Positions 40,709 to 50,244 of a stretch of 64,000 nt of DNA are shown here, in pieces. The stretch comes from Desulfocucumis sp964643075 (lineage in GTDB: Bacteria > Bacillota > Desulfotomaculia > Desulfotomaculales > Desulfocucumaceae), in contig CAZXQO010000008.1 in the NCBI GenBank assembly GCA_964643075.1, positions 42,170-106,169 on the forward strand, written 5' to 3'. Position 1 is the first letter of the stretch. Every line of letters begins with the position of its first letter. The notes under the pieces are model-generated. The model ran no database searches, was not told the DNA's origin, and was given only the letters and a program-made list of their open reading frames with translations. The position numbers were made by a program, and so were the translations under genes.

Positions 40709-42112
40709 ATGAATGATTTAATTAATGTTGACGTCGGTCATCTGATGAGTGCCGCCGCTGATTCCGGTTTTATCCCTGCCGGGGAATTTGACGGTTATGC
40801 CAATAAATATTGTGATACATTTAAAAAATTTCAGTCCACGCTGACAGACGGCAAATCACCCCTCAACCTGTCTCTGGCGGAGGAAAAAACCATACCCCAA
40901 ATAAAAGCACTGGCCGCAGAATTAAAGGGGAAGTATGAAAATATTTTAATTCTCGGCATCGGTGGCTCGGCGCTGGGGGCCAGGGCCGTAATGCAGTTTC
41001 TGAAAGGGCCTTTTTATAATCTGGAAAATCACGGAGGACCCCGGCTGTTTGTGCTGGACAACCTGGACCCGCTGCTGGTGGCGAAGCTGGAGCAGATTAT
41101 TGATTTAAAGAAAACCGCCTTGATTTATACCAGCAAATCCGGCTCAACCCCGGAGACAGCGGCCCAGTTTATATATTTTTACAAAAAATATAAAGAGGCC
41201 GGCGGTAATGTCAGGGATATTGTGATCATCTGTGACGCTGCCGACAACGGCATCAACCGCATTGCCGGGCAACTGGGCTGCCGCCTGCTGCATATCCCAG
41301 GAGGCTTGCCGGGCAGGTATTCCGTGTTGTCTTCGGTGGGCTTTCTCCCGTCGGAAATTATCGGCATTGACAGCGCACAGCTGCTGGCGGGAGCCCGGGC
41401 GGTGCACCGCGCTGCCCTGGAAAGCCCCCTGGGAGAAAACGCTTTGTTTGTCCTGGGCACATGCCTCTACGAATTAGCGTTAAGGGGCAGGTCCATTCAC
41501 GTGCTGTTTAATTACAGCAACTTCCTGTTTGAATTCGGGCTGTGGTTCGTGCAGTTGTGGGCGGAGAGTCTGGGGAAAAAATTAAGCACGGATGGTGAAA
41601 TAATCAATGCCGGCACTACTCCCCTGACCTGCCTGGGGGCTACCGACCAGCACTCCATACTACAACTCTTTAAGGAAGGTCCGACCGACAAGGTAATTGG
41701 TTTTGTCGGGGTTGAACGGTTCCCCGGGGATAAAACTCTTACCGGGGAGTTTCCAGCAGAAAAGGAATATGCCTATTTTGCCGGCCACACCATGGCCGAA
41801 CAGCTTGGCATAGAGCAGCTCGCAACAGAAATGAGCCTGGTGAGTACCGGCACCCCCTGCTACCGCGTTACCGTCAGGGATATTTCGCCCGAGACGCTGG
41901 GCGCGCTGTTTTATTTCTATGAGTCACTGGTGGTATACACCGCCGGGCTGTGGCGGATCAATCCTTACAACCAGCCGGGGGTGGAGGATGGCAAAAATAT
42001 CACTTATGCCCTCATGGGCAGGGAGGATTATGCCGGCAGGCGGTCTGAATACGAACAGCAGGTGGAGCAGTATAATAATGAGCGGAGAATATATGGTGTG
42101 TCCTTGCGATAA
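40709..42112 (+). CDS. pgi: Glucose-6-phosphate isomerase
   Basis: The 467-residue enzyme interconverts glucose-6-phosphate and fructose-6-phosphate. Motifs include G-I-G-G-S-A-L-G-A-R-A, Y-T-S-K-S-G-S-T-P-E and the G-A-T-D-Q-H-S segment. GGGGAGTGG points to ATG 40709; 40688 is in frame but has no better site. It follows ROK kinase and debranching enzyme genes, giving a route from glucan to glycolysis. Confidence 0.96.
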   Translation: MNDLINVDVGHLMSAAADSGFIPAGEFDGYANKYCDTFKKFQSTLTDGKSPLNLSLAEEKTIPQIKALAAELKGKYENILILGIGGSALGARAVMQFLKGPFYNLENHGGPRLFVLDNLDPLLVAKLEQIIDLKKTALIYTSKSGSTPETAAQFIYFYKKYKEAGGNVRDIVIICDAADNGINRIAGQLGCRLLHIPGGLPGRYSVLSSVGFLPSEIIGIDSAQLLAGARAVHRAALESPLGENALFVLGTCLYELALRGRSIHVLFNYSNFLFEFGLWFVQLWAESLGKKLSTDGEIINAGTTPLTCLGATDQHSILQLFKEGPTDKVIGFVGVERFPGDKTLTGEFPAEKEYAYFAGHTMAEQLGIEQLATEMSLVSTGTPCYRVTVRDISPETLGALFYFYESLVVYTAGLWRINPYNQPGVEDGKNITYALMGREDYAGRRSEYEQQVEQYNNERRIYGVSLR

Positions 42113-42148
42113 ATTTGTCTATTCAGAATAGGAGTCGTGACAGTTATC

Positions 42149-42910
42149 ATGCAACTTTGGGCGGATCTGCATACCCACACGGTCAACAGTGACGGCAGGG
42201 GGACCATCAGGGAAAACGTGGAGGCGGCGGTGCAAGCCGGGCTTAAGGCGGTGGCCATAACGGATCACGGCCCCCGGGGGTTTGGTACAGGCGTTAAAAA
42301 TCTGTCCGTCTACCGGGAGAGCGGGCTGGAAGCCGCACGGCTGGAGGAGGAATTACCGGTCAGGGTGCTGGTGGGGGCGGAGGCCAACGTTACCGGCACC
42401 GACGGCAGCCTGGACATTCCTGCAGAGGTTGTTGACGGATTGGATTTGCTGGTGGCGGGACTGCACCCTTTTGTTCGCCCGGACCACGGGGCTGAGGCTC
42501 TGACCTGGCTGGTTCCCAATCAGGTGGCCAGGGTCAGCAGCTTTGTCCGGGAACGGCTGCGTGCCGGCAATACCAAGGCTATGGCAGAGGCAGTGCGTAA
42601 ATACCCGGTGGATATAGTGAGCCACCCCAATTTAATGCTAGCCGTAGATCTGGACGAACTGGCCCGGGTATGCTCCCGTTACGATACTGCCATGGAAATA
42701 AATACCGGACACCATTATAATAAGGATGATGTCGCCAGGGCGGCTATACGCCATGGGGCACTGATCTCGGTGAACAGCGACGCCCATACACCCTCGGGGG
42801 TGGGTGCCCTTTCCACGGGCGGGGCACTGTTGCAGAGGATGAACGTCCCCCCAAATCAGGTGATAAATACCCGGGGTGATTTCCCGGCAGGGAAATTTCG
42901 CCGGGTATAG
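42149..42910 (+). CDS. PHP-domain phosphoesterase (YcdX-like)
   Basis: The 253-residue protein has the PHP metal motifs D-L-H-T-H-T, I-T-D-H-G, E-A-N near 85, L-H-P-F and S-H-P-N, S-D-A-H. PHP phosphatases of the YcdX group act on small phosphate esters. AGGAG is at 42130-42134; ATG 42149 is 14 nt away and GTG 42137 only 2, so the start is uncertain. It lies between pgi and rapZ. Confidence 0.88.
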   Translation: MQLWADLHTHTVNSDGRGTIRENVEAAVQAGLKAVAITDHGPRGFGTGVKNLSVYRESGLEAARLEEELPVRVLVGAEANVTGTDGSLDIPAEVVDGLDLLVAGLHPFVRPDHGAEALTWLVPNQVARVSSFVRERLRAGNTKAMAEAVRKYPVDIVSHPNLMLAVDLDELARVCSRYDTAMEINTGHHYNKDDVARAAIRHGALISVNSDAHTPSGVGALSTGGALLQRMNVPPNQVINTRGDFPAGKFRRV

Positions 42911-42960
42911 ATTTTTCGTGGACAAGAGTATAGAATTTTAGACATAAGGGGGGACATATC

Positions 42961-43842
42961 TTGGCCGTTCAGAGTTTTATAATCGTTACCGGCCTGTCCG
43001 GAGCCGGCAAGACCCAGGCAGTGCGCTCACTTGAAGATATGGGCTATTTTTGCGTGGACAACATACCGCCGACTCTTATACCCAAATTTGCCGAATTATG
43101 TTACCAGTCCAAGTCGGATATAAATAAGGTTGCTTTGGTGGTGGACATTAGGGGAGGGGAATTTTTCGATTCCCTGTCGGAAGTTCTGGCCGAATTGGAC
43201 CGGATGGGTACCAGGTATCATATATTGTTCCTGGAGGCCTCTGAAGAGACCCTGATCAGGCGTTTTAAAGAGTCCCGGCGCAGCCACCCCCTGAGTCACG
43301 ACGGTGAGGTGCTTCAGTGGGTCAGGGAGGAAAAAACCATCCTTGAGGAATTGCGGGGCAGGGCACATAAAATAATCGACACCTCGGACATGAGCCCCAC
43401 CCAGTTGAAGGAGGAAATAAACAACCTGTACGGGGACAGCGCGGACACCTCCCGGCTGCGCATAACGGTGGTTTCCTTTGGCTATAAATATGGCATTCCC
43501 ATGGACAGCGACCTGATATTCGACGTGAGGTTTCTTCCCAATCCCCATTATGATCCTGCCCTGAGGCCGCTTACCGGGAATCACCCGGAGGTGCAGAATT
43601 TTGTGCTGAGCACACCCAGCGCGGTATGTTTTCTGGATAAACTTTTTGACATCACCGAATTCTTGCTTCCCCAGTATGTCAAGGAGGGTAAAAACACATT
43701 GATGATTGCCATCGGTTGTACCGGCGGGATGCACCGGTCCGTGACCGTTGCCAATAAGTTGACTGAACATTTGAAGGGTAAAAATTACCGGGTCAAGGTT
43801 AGGCACAGGGATACAGGCCGTATCACGGGGTCCGGGGAGTAA
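42961..43842 (+). CDS. rapZ: RNase adapter/nucleotide-binding protein RapZ (YvcJ)
   Basis: The 293-residue protein has Walker A G-L-S-G-A-G-K-T and the C-terminal G-C-T-G-G-M-H-R-S motif. In E. coli RapZ controls glucosamine synthesis through small RNAs; in Firmicutes the role is less clear. TTG start after AAGGGGGG. It is followed by yvcK with a 1-nt overlap, the conserved Firmicute order rapZ-yvcK-whiA. Confidence 0.96.
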   Translation: MAVQSFIIVTGLSGAGKTQAVRSLEDMGYFCVDNIPPTLIPKFAELCYQSKSDINKVALVVDIRGGEFFDSLSEVLAELDRMGTRYHILFLEASEETLIRRFKESRRSHPLSHDGEVLQWVREEKTILEELRGRAHKIIDTSDMSPTQLKEEINNLYGDSADTSRLRITVVSFGYKYGIPMDSDLIFDVRFLPNPHYDPALRPLTGNHPEVQNFVLSTPSAVCFLDKLFDITEFLLPQYVKEGKNTLMIAIGCTGGMHRSVTVANKLTEHLKGKNYRVKVRHRDTGRITGSGE

Positions 43843-45164
43843 TGAAACTTCTGAAATGGTTTTATCCCGGACTTAATGTAAAGCGCTGGCTTTTCCTGGC
43901 TTTTGTTGGCTTATTATTGACCCTGGGCGGCACGGTGCTGCTGGCAGGCTCACTTTTGCCGGTTACCCGGACCGAACTTCTTGCCCGGGCTAGGGAGACG
44001 ATAGGTCCCATGGCCGTCTGGCCATGGGTTTTGCTTATACCCATGGCCGGAGTAGTGGCGCTGGCAGTGGGTCTGCACAGGTTTTTTCGCTCTGTGGTGG
44101 CGGTATTGGCCCCGGCAGGGGAGCAGCGGCTGGTGGATATTATCTATAGCAGGCGCTACCTGCGCCGGGGGCCCAGAATAGTGGTTGTGGGGGGCGGTAC
44201 CGGCCTGGCCACCATGCTGCGGGGGATAAAAAACTATACAAGCAATATAACCGCTATAGTGTCCGTGGCGGACGACGGTGGAAGTTCCGGCCGGCTGCGG
44301 GGTGATCTGGGCATCCTTCCCCCGGGCGATATACGCAACTGTCTGGTGGCTCTGGCGGACAAGGAATCCATGATGGAAGCTTTGTTACAGTACAGGTTCA
44401 ATACCGGTGAACTGGCCGGGCACAACCTGGGCAACCTCCTGCTGGCCGCTCTGAACGATGTGGCGGGAGGATTTCATCAGGCCGTGCAGGGCATGAGCAG
44501 GGTGCTGGCCATCCGGGGGAGAGTTCTGCCGGCTACCCTGCAGGACGTCAGGCTGGGCGCTGAATTTTCCGACGGCGCGGTGGTATGGGGGGAGTCAAGC
44601 ATACCGAAATACGGCAGGCGTATCAGGAGAATATTTCTGGAGCCGGAGGATTGCTTTCCCCTCTCTGAAGCGCTCAGTGCCATAGAGGAAGCCGACGCCG
44701 TGGTGCTGGGCCCGGGCAGCCTGTATACCAGCATCATGCCCAACCTCATGGTTCGGGGCATAGGTGATGCCCTGGCCCGTTCCTCAGCAATAAAAATATA
44801 TGTTTGCAATATTATGACCCAACCTGGTGAGACCGACGGCTATACCGCCAGCGAACACCTGAAATCCATAATTACTCATGCGGGTAAGGTGGTGGATTTC
44901 ATGGTAATTAACACCGGTGATATACCCGCTCCGGTTAAAGCCCGCTACAGCAGGGAAGGAGCTGCAAGGGTACTGCCGGACGTCAGGGAAATAGAAAAGC
45001 TCGGTGTCAGGGTGGTGCCGGGGGATTTTCTGGCCCAGGGGGACGTAGCCAGGCACTGGCCGGAGAGACTGGCGGAAACCATCATCAGACTTACCCTGGC
45101 CAATAAAAGACTCCCGGAAAGGATGAGCCTTTTGTATGGAATGGGAAATGGAAATAAAGAATAA
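43842..45164 (+). CDS. yvcK: YvcK family protein (gluconeogenesis factor)
   Basis: The 440-residue protein has two N-terminal hydrophobic helices (about 17-38 and 62-85) that are not in the shorter B. subtilis protein, then the YvcK/CofD-like fold with G-G-G-T-G-L-A-T and V-A-D-D-G-G-S-S-G-R-L. YvcK is needed for cell-wall homeostasis and growth on gluconeogenic carbon and binds UDP-GlcNAc. The ATG overlaps the rapZ stop. The membrane anchor appears in relatives from Clostridia. Confidence 0.94.
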   Translation: MKLLKWFYPGLNVKRWLFLAFVGLLLTLGGTVLLAGSLLPVTRTELLARARETIGPMAVWPWVLLIPMAGVVALAVGLHRFFRSVVAVLAPAGEQRLVDIIYSRRYLRRGPRIVVVGGGTGLATMLRGIKNYTSNITAIVSVADDGGSSGRLRGDLGILPPGDIRNCLVALADKESMMEALLQYRFNTGELAGHNLGNLLLAALNDVAGGFHQAVQGMSRVLAIRGRVLPATLQDVRLGAEFSDGAVVWGESSIPKYGRRIRRIFLEPEDCFPLSEALSAIEEADAVVLGPGSLYTSIMPNLMVRGIGDALARSSAIKIYVCNIMTQPGETDGYTASEHLKSIITHAGKVVDFMVINTGDIPAPVKARYSREGAARVLPDVREIEKLGVRVVPGDFLAQGDVARHWPERLAETIIRLTLANKRLPERMSLLYGMGNGNKE

Positions 45165-45182
45165 ACTATAGCGGGAGTAAAG

Positions 45183-46073
45183 ATGAAAAAAAAGATATTT
45201 GCCTTAATGCTCGCTGTTCTGTTGCTGCTACTGGTATTTCCTGTTGCTTTACAGAGCGCCCGGGACGGGTTGTCGGGCTACACGGTAGCCCACAACATGA
45301 CTCTGGATGTGTCCCGGGGTATTCCTATCCTGATGTATCACAAAGTTAATCCTGATCCCACGGTAGGGGGCTATGGACTGAGGGTTACTCCCCGGACATT
45401 TGAAAAAGAGATGCGCTACCTGAAAACAAGCGGCTTTCACACCGTTTCCCTATTAGACCTGGCGGATCATTTCAACCGGGATACGCTCCTTCCGGCGAGG
45501 CCGGTGGTGATAACCTTTGACGACGGGTACCTGGATAATTATACCTATGCCTTCCCCATTATCAAAAAATACGGTATGACCGCCACTATTTTTGTGGTGG
45601 CTGACACCGTTGGCGGGATTAATAGCTTTGACTATTACGCCCATCGCCAGCCGCTGAACCACATGGCGGGCTGGGGAGAGCTGAGGGAAATGGCCCGGGC
45701 CGGGATTACCATCGGCTCACATACCCTGACGCACCCGCATCTGGCGGAGCTCAGCCCGGACATTGCCCGGCAGGAAATAGCAGGCAGCAGGAAGAAGCTG
45801 GAACAGGGGCTGGGCAGGAAGGTTGAGGTCTTCTGTTATCCTTACGGGAGCTATAATTCCCTTACGGCCCGGCTGGTCCAGGAGAGCGGGTATGCGGCGG
45901 CGGTGACCACCCGGCAGGGGCTGGGACGGAAAGAGGACGGTCTGTTCACGCTGAGGAGAATCCGGATCAGGGGCGACTATACCCAGGCAACTTTCCTGCA
46001 TGAACTTACCAGGTATTATCGGGAACCGGCAGGAGGCCGTCGAAAAACTGCGCCTCACACCTCTCACCTTTGA
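45183..46073 (+). CDS. Polysaccharide deacetylase family protein
   Basis: The 296-residue protein has an N-terminal signal or anchor (MKKKIFALMLAVLLLLLVF) and a NodB domain with I-T-F-D-D-G and S-H-T-L-T-H-P-H. Such enzymes remove acetyl groups from peptidoglycan or other glycans. It sits between yvcK and whiA, interrupting the usual adjacency. Its last residues (G-G-R-R-K-T-A-P...) are encoded by a GAGGCCGTCGAAAAAC repeat, so the C-terminus may have been replaced by repeat insertion. Confidence 0.9.
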   Translation: MKKKIFALMLAVLLLLLVFPVALQSARDGLSGYTVAHNMTLDVSRGIPILMYHKVNPDPTVGGYGLRVTPRTFEKEMRYLKTSGFHTVSLLDLADHFNRDTLLPARPVVITFDDGYLDNYTYAFPIIKKYGMTATIFVVADTVGGINSFDYYAHRQPLNHMAGWGELREMARAGITIGSHTLTHPHLAELSPDIARQEIAGSRKKLEQGLGRKVEVFCYPYGSYNSLTARLVQESGYAAAVTTRQGLGRKEDGLFTLRRIRIRGDYTQATFLHELTRYYREPAGGRRKTAPHTSHL

Positions 46074-46081
46074 ACAGCCTC
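46033..46081. repeat. Short GAGGCCGTYGAAAAAC element with inverted end
   Basis: gaggccgtcgaaaaactgcg (46033-46052) pairs with ttgaacagcctc at its other end. It is a short version of the element at 38296-38531 and covers the 3' end of the deacetylase gene. Confidence 0.7.
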
Positions 46082-46130
46082 TAACTCTTGAGTCTTAGAT
46101 AAACTTGTTTTACAACAGACCCCGGCAAAG

Positions 46131-46177
46131 CCCGGAAAATAGTAGGTGAACCGCTATTTTCCTGGGCTATTTTTTTG
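46131..46177 (+). terminator. Terminator upstream of whiA
   Basis: ggaaaatag (46134-46142) and ctattttcc (46154-46162) with further C/G pairs, followed by seven T residues (46171-46177). Confidence 0.75.
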
Positions 46178-46182
46178 CCTTG

Positions 46183-46191
46183 TGGTATAAT
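46183..46191 (+). promoter_or_regulatory. Extended -10 promoter of whiA
   Basis: TGGTATAAT is a TGn-extended perfect -10 box about 28 nt before the start; no good -35 is seen. Together with the terminator before it, whiA is an independent unit here. Confidence 0.5.
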
Positions 46192-46218
46192 ATTTGCGAG
46201 AGAAAGAGGGGGATGGCC

Positions 46219-47181
46219 TTGTCCTTCTCCGCGGTGACCAAAAATGAACTGGCCCGGGTAACCTGCGAGCAAGGGTGTTGTAAACTGGCCGAGTTGTCGG
46301 CGCTGGCTAAGCTGGACGGCAGTATACAGATTAGCGGCCGCCAGGTTTCTCTGAAAATTGTAAATGAAAATGCCGCGGTGGCCAGAAAAGTTTTTACCCT
46401 GTTAAGAGAGCTGTTTGACGTTCAGACAGAGGTTCAGGCAGAGAAAAAAATAAAGCTGCGCAAAAACAATGTCTACATGGTACAGGTGTCCTTCCAGCCC
46501 AAAACCATGGAAATACTTACCATTTTGGGGCTGTTGAATAAAAGGGGCAATTTTGGGCAGGGCATAAAAAGCGAATTTATTCGCCGGGATTGCTGCCGCC
46601 GCTCCTACCTGAGAGGGGCTTTCCTGGGGGGGGGCTCCATAAGCAGTCCGGAAGCCGCCTATCATTTGGAGATTATAACCACCAACGAGGTCCATGCCGG
46701 GGATATTGCAGTACTGATCAGAAGATTCGGCCTGGCGGCAAAAATAAGCAGGCGTAAGAACTGGTATGTGGTTTATTTAAAGGAAAGCGAGCAGATTGTA
46801 AATTTTTTAAGTATTATCGGGGCACACACCGCACTGCTGGAGTTTGAGAACGCCCGAATATATAAGGACATGCGCAACCAGGTAAACCGTCTGGTTAATT
46901 GCGAAACGGCAAATCTGAACAAGACAGTGGACGCTGCGCTGAGGCAACTGGAAAGTATTGAATTTGTGGCCCGGCACATTGGGCTGGAGAGATTGCCTGC
47001 GTCTTTAAGGCAGGTGGCGGAGGCCAGGCTGGCCCACCCCGACATAAGCCTGCGGGAACTGGGGGATATAATGAACCCCCGGCTGGGAAAATCAGGTATT
47101 AACCACAGAATGAGAAGAATTGAAGAGATAGCTGAAAAGCTGCGAAAACATAGGGGCAATTCCGTGCAAAACAAATCCTGA
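46219..47181 (+). CDS. whiA: WhiA DNA-binding regulator
   Basis: The 320-residue protein has an N-terminal LAGLIDADG-like fold and a C-terminal helix-turn-helix (about 260-315, R-L-A-H-P-D-I-S-L-R-E-L-G). WhiA acts in cell division/sporulation control in Gram-positives. The TTG at 46219 (M-S-F-S-A-V-T-K-N-E-L) is 8 nt after GAGGGG; the ATG at 46213 is too close to that site, and the frame is open to 46180. Confidence 0.94.
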   Translation: MSFSAVTKNELARVTCEQGCCKLAELSALAKLDGSIQISGRQVSLKIVNENAAVARKVFTLLRELFDVQTEVQAEKKIKLRKNNVYMVQVSFQPKTMEILTILGLLNKRGNFGQGIKSEFIRRDCCRRSYLRGAFLGGGSISSPEAAYHLEIITTNEVHAGDIAVLIRRFGLAAKISRRKNWYVVYLKESEQIVNFLSIIGAHTALLEFENARIYKDMRNQVNRLVNCETANLNKTVDAALRQLESIEFVARHIGLERLPASLRQVAEARLAHPDISLRELGDIMNPRLGKSGINHRMRRIEEIAEKLRKHRGNSVQNKS

Positions 47182-47204
47182 GGTTCAAGACAAGGTGGCA
47201 ATAT

Positions 47205-47708
47205 ATGACCAGCTCAAGGCGGCTAAAAAGTGTACCCTCCCCGCCGGATAGAAATTCACTGCACCTGTGGTGCAGGGCGGTTAATCCTTTACGGGTTTGC
47301 TGGAACTTTGTAATAATTGTAATGTGCCGTTATATACCTTCACTGCATGTCAAAAGGTGGCTTTACAACAGCCTGGGTATGAAGGTGGGTAAAAACGTAT
47401 CCGTGGGACTAATGGCTATGATGGATATCTTTTTCCCTCAGCTTATCTCCATCGGCGAAAATTCCGTGCTGGGCTATAACTGCACCATACTTTGCCACGA
47501 GTTTTTAATCAGGGAATACCGTACCGGTATGGTGGAAATCGGCAGGGAAGTAATGCTGGGCGCCAATAGCACAGTTTTACCCGGGATTATCATAGGTGAC
47601 GGAGCGGTGGTGGGAGCCGGTTCCCTGGTAAACCGGGATATACCTCCGGGGGCGCTGGTGGCGGGAGTGCCTGCCAGGGTTATAAGAGAAAAGTACAAAA
47701 AGGATTGA
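47205..47708 (+). CDS. Left-handed beta-helix (hexapeptide) acyltransferase
   Basis: The 167-residue protein has repeated hexapeptide motifs (I-G-E-N-S-V-L-G-Y; I-G-R-E-V-M-L-G-A; I-G-D-G-A-V-V-G-A) and ends V-A-G-V-P-A-R-V-I-R, typical of maltose/galactoside-type acetyltransferases. A hydrophobic segment lies at about 30-42. The acceptor is unknown. The ATG at 47205 follows an aaggtgg site 24 nt after whiA. Confidence 0.85.
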   Translation: MTSSRRLKSVPSPPDRNSLHLWCRAVNPLRVCWNFVIIVMCRYIPSLHVKRWLYNSLGMKVGKNVSVGLMAMMDIFFPQLISIGENSVLGYNCTILCHEFLIREYRTGMVEIGREVMLGANSTVLPGIIIGDGAVVGAGSLVNRDIPPGALVAGVPARVIREKYKKD

Positions 47709-47738
47709 CAAATCATAGAATAAAGCAAGGAATATAAT

Positions 47739-48326
47739 ATGCATCCAGTCACCCTATGGCGGGAATTGTGGATAAACCCCTGGCAAAAGCGGTTTATAAT
47801 CCCTCTTTTTATGATCAACTTCCTGGGTTCAATATACGGATATTGCTGGTACAGTGGGCAGCTTGCCGAAACTCCTTTATCCGTCTGGCTTTTCGTGCCG
47901 GACAGTCCTCTGGCCACCACCCTGTTGACCATTATGGCTGTCCTATGGCTTCTGGGGTACAGGAGCAGCCTGCTGGCAGCGCTGGCGGGCACCGCCTGCA
48001 TAAAATACGGGCTGTGGGCGGTGATGATGATTACGGATTTTTGGGCCTCCGGGGGCGGGGTTTTCCCCACCGAGGTTATGCTCTGGCTGTCCCACCTGGG
48101 CATGGCGCTGGAGGGCTGGCTGTTTTTGCGCAGACTTCGGGTCACCCTGGTTACCGGCGCGGGCATTGCTGCCTGGATGGCGTTAAATGATATTATGGAT
48201 TACTCTTTTGGGCTGCATCCGTATCTTTTCTTACCCGGGCAGTTCAATCTGGCTTTGGCCACCGCCGTAATCATGACGTTTGCGTTAAGCTTTCTGCTGC
48301 TGGTATTTAATGCCCGGCACCGCTGA
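47739..48326 (+). CDS. DUF1405 membrane protein (YpjA-like)
   Basis: The 195-residue protein has about five or six transmembrane helices and the N-terminal pattern W-x-N-P-W-Q-K-R, followed by N-F-L-G-S-I-Y-G-Y-x-W-Y, matching DUF1405. The function is unknown. It follows the acyltransferase by 30 nt and is probably co-transcribed with it. Confidence 0.8.
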   Translation: MHPVTLWRELWINPWQKRFIIPLFMINFLGSIYGYCWYSGQLAETPLSVWLFVPDSPLATTLLTIMAVLWLLGYRSSLLAALAGTACIKYGLWAVMMITDFWASGGGVFPTEVMLWLSHLGMALEGWLFLRRLRVTLVTGAGIAAWMALNDIMDYSFGLHPYLFLPGQFNLALATAVIMTFALSFLLLVFNARHR

Positions 48327-48496
48327 AAGGTTGTAACAGTTATGAAACAATTACCTTCTGAATAAGCTGTTATCAGGCGGGATCAGGCAGGAGATCCTGG
48401 CTGGCGCAGAGAATTTATTAGTATTTAAAAGTTATTTAGAATTATGGATAATTGCTCACGGTCGGCATAAGCGATTTTATAAGGAGTGAAAAGGCG

Positions 48497-49912
48497 ATGC
48501 GCATGGGTTATGGTCTCAACATAGAACAAACGCAAAGACTAATCATGACCCCTGAACTGCGCCAGGCTATAACTGTTTTGCAGCTATCTTCCCTGGAGTT
48601 GGAGTCCTATATTGAGCAGCAGTTGCAGGAAAACCCCCTGCTGGAACTCAGCGAGGAGCAGGAAAAAAGCGACGGGGAAGGGGTAGAGCTTAATGAAAAG
48701 GAGCAGGAAGCAGGACCGGAAAAAGAATATGATATGGACTGGGAAAACTATTTTAATGACACCAGTGATTTGGGATACAATAAAATAGAGAAGAATACCG
48801 AGAAAAGTGAATACACTTACGAGAATTTTTTAAGTCTGGCCCCCACCCTGGCGGAACATCTGTTATTCCAGCTTCATTTAAGCCAGTGCCCGGAAAGGAT
48901 TAGGAATATTGCCGAATATCTCATTGGTAACCTTGATGATCACGGATATATACAGACATCCCTGGAGGACGCCGTTAGGCATCTGGGGGCTACCCGCTCC
49001 GAGGTGGAAGAGGCGTTAAAGCTGGTGCAGACCTTCGACCCGTCCGGGGTGGGTGCCAGGACACTGGAGGAATGCTTGCTAATCCAGGTTGACCAGCTAG
49101 GTAACAAGGACACTATACTCAGGCGGGTCATAGAAAGTCATCTGATGGATCTGGCCAAGGGCAAGCTGAGCCGGATGGCCCAGACCCTGGGGGTGCCGGT
49201 ACAAGAAATACAGCGGGTGGCAGATTATATCAGAACACTGGACCCCAAGCCCGGCAGAAATTTTACCAACTCCAACGAGACCCGCTATATTGTCCCCGAA
49301 ATAGTGCTGGAAAAGATAGGCGGGGAATATGTGATTCTGGTTAATGATACTTCGGTTCCCCGCTTAACCATTAATTCCACCTATCGCTCGGTCCTCTCCA
49401 AGGATAAGGATACCGATTCAAAGACCCGCCGTTTTGTGGAAAGTAAGCTGAACGCTGCCGCCTGGCTAATCAGGAGTATAGAGCAGCGCCGCATGACCCT
49501 GTATAAAGTGGCCAGTTGCCTGGTTGAATTGCAAAGGGACTTTCTGGATTATGGTGTAAAATATTTAAAACCTCTGAATCTGAAAAGAGTGGCGGATTTG
49601 GTGGGGCTGCACGAGTCTACCGTGAGCAGGGCTACTTCCAATAAATATATTCAGACTCCCCAGGGGGTTCTGGAAATGAAATATTTTTTTAGTTCCGGGC
49701 TGAGTAACTCCTCCGGTACCATGACTTCCGCTGAAAGCATCAAAAAAATGTTGCAGGAGATTGTGATCTCTGAGGATACTGCCAATCCCTACAACGATCA
49801 AAAAATTGCGGAGATATTCAAACAGCGGGGTATTAAAATCTCCCGCCGCACGGTGGCTAAATACAGGGACGAATTAAACATCGCCCCCATCCGGAAAAGA
49901 AAACGTTATTAA
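48497..49912 (+). CDS. rpoN: RNA polymerase sigma-54 factor
   Basis: The 471-residue factor has an N-terminal activator-contact region rich in Q and L (Q-T-Q-R-L-I-M-T-P-E-L-R-Q-A), an acidic linker (about 45-85), the core-binding domain, a helix-turn-helix (V-A-D-L-V-G-L-H-E-S-T-V-S-R-A) and the C-terminal RpoN box S-R-R-T-V-A-K-Y-R-D-E-L that reads the -24 element. AAGGAGTGA sets the ATG at 48497; the frame is open to 48452. Sigma-54 needs AAA+ activators, none of which is in the window. Confidence 0.97.
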   Translation: MRMGYGLNIEQTQRLIMTPELRQAITVLQLSSLELESYIEQQLQENPLLELSEEQEKSDGEGVELNEKEQEAGPEKEYDMDWENYFNDTSDLGYNKIEKNTEKSEYTYENFLSLAPTLAEHLLFQLHLSQCPERIRNIAEYLIGNLDDHGYIQTSLEDAVRHLGATRSEVEEALKLVQTFDPSGVGARTLEECLLIQVDQLGNKDTILRRVIESHLMDLAKGKLSRMAQTLGVPVQEIQRVADYIRTLDPKPGRNFTNSNETRYIVPEIVLEKIGGEYVILVNDTSVPRLTINSTYRSVLSKDKDTDSKTRRFVESKLNAAAWLIRSIEQRRMTLYKVASCLVELQRDFLDYGVKYLKPLNLKRVADLVGLHESTVSRATSNKYIQTPQGVLEMKYFFSSGLSNSSGTMTSAESIKKMLQEIVISEDTANPYNDQKIAEIFKQRGIKISRRTVAKYRDELNIAPIRKRKRY

Positions 49913-49920
49913 AGCTCGGG

Positions 49921-49980
49921 TTGAAGGACCGATAGTTATGAGGGGCGGCAGCCCCTTTTGGGCCGAAGGCCCTTTTTTTA
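49921..49980 (+). terminator. rpoN 3' hairpins and a repeated GAAGGACC...GGGGCGGCAG motif
   Basis: Two hairpins follow rpoN: ggggc-ggca-gcccc (49942-49955) then TTTT, and gggcc-gaa-ggccc (49960-49972) then seven T (73-79), a strong terminator. The 30-nt stretch 49922-49951 recurs at 38599-38628 with only three mismatches, upstream of the debranching enzyme gene. The rest of 49981-50244 is AT-rich, with a possible hairpin at 50170-50205 and no gene that I can see. Confidence 0.6.
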
Positions 49981-50244
49981 TTTGATGGAAAATACTTTTC
50001 CTAAGAAGGAACTGTTTTCCTGGCGGCGAATTGATTAGCATAATTACATACCCGGCATATTACATACTACAATAAAAATTGTACGAGTGTGCAATTTTTC
50101 CCAGTGCCGTTACCAATATACATTTTATAGTGACTTTCGTAGCAAAATAAAATTGGCTCCTGTCCCGGAAGTCCACCGGCTGCCACAGGCCGGTTTGTTT
50201 TTTAGTTTCTTTAAAGTAAACATATGGTACAAATAAAACACCAA

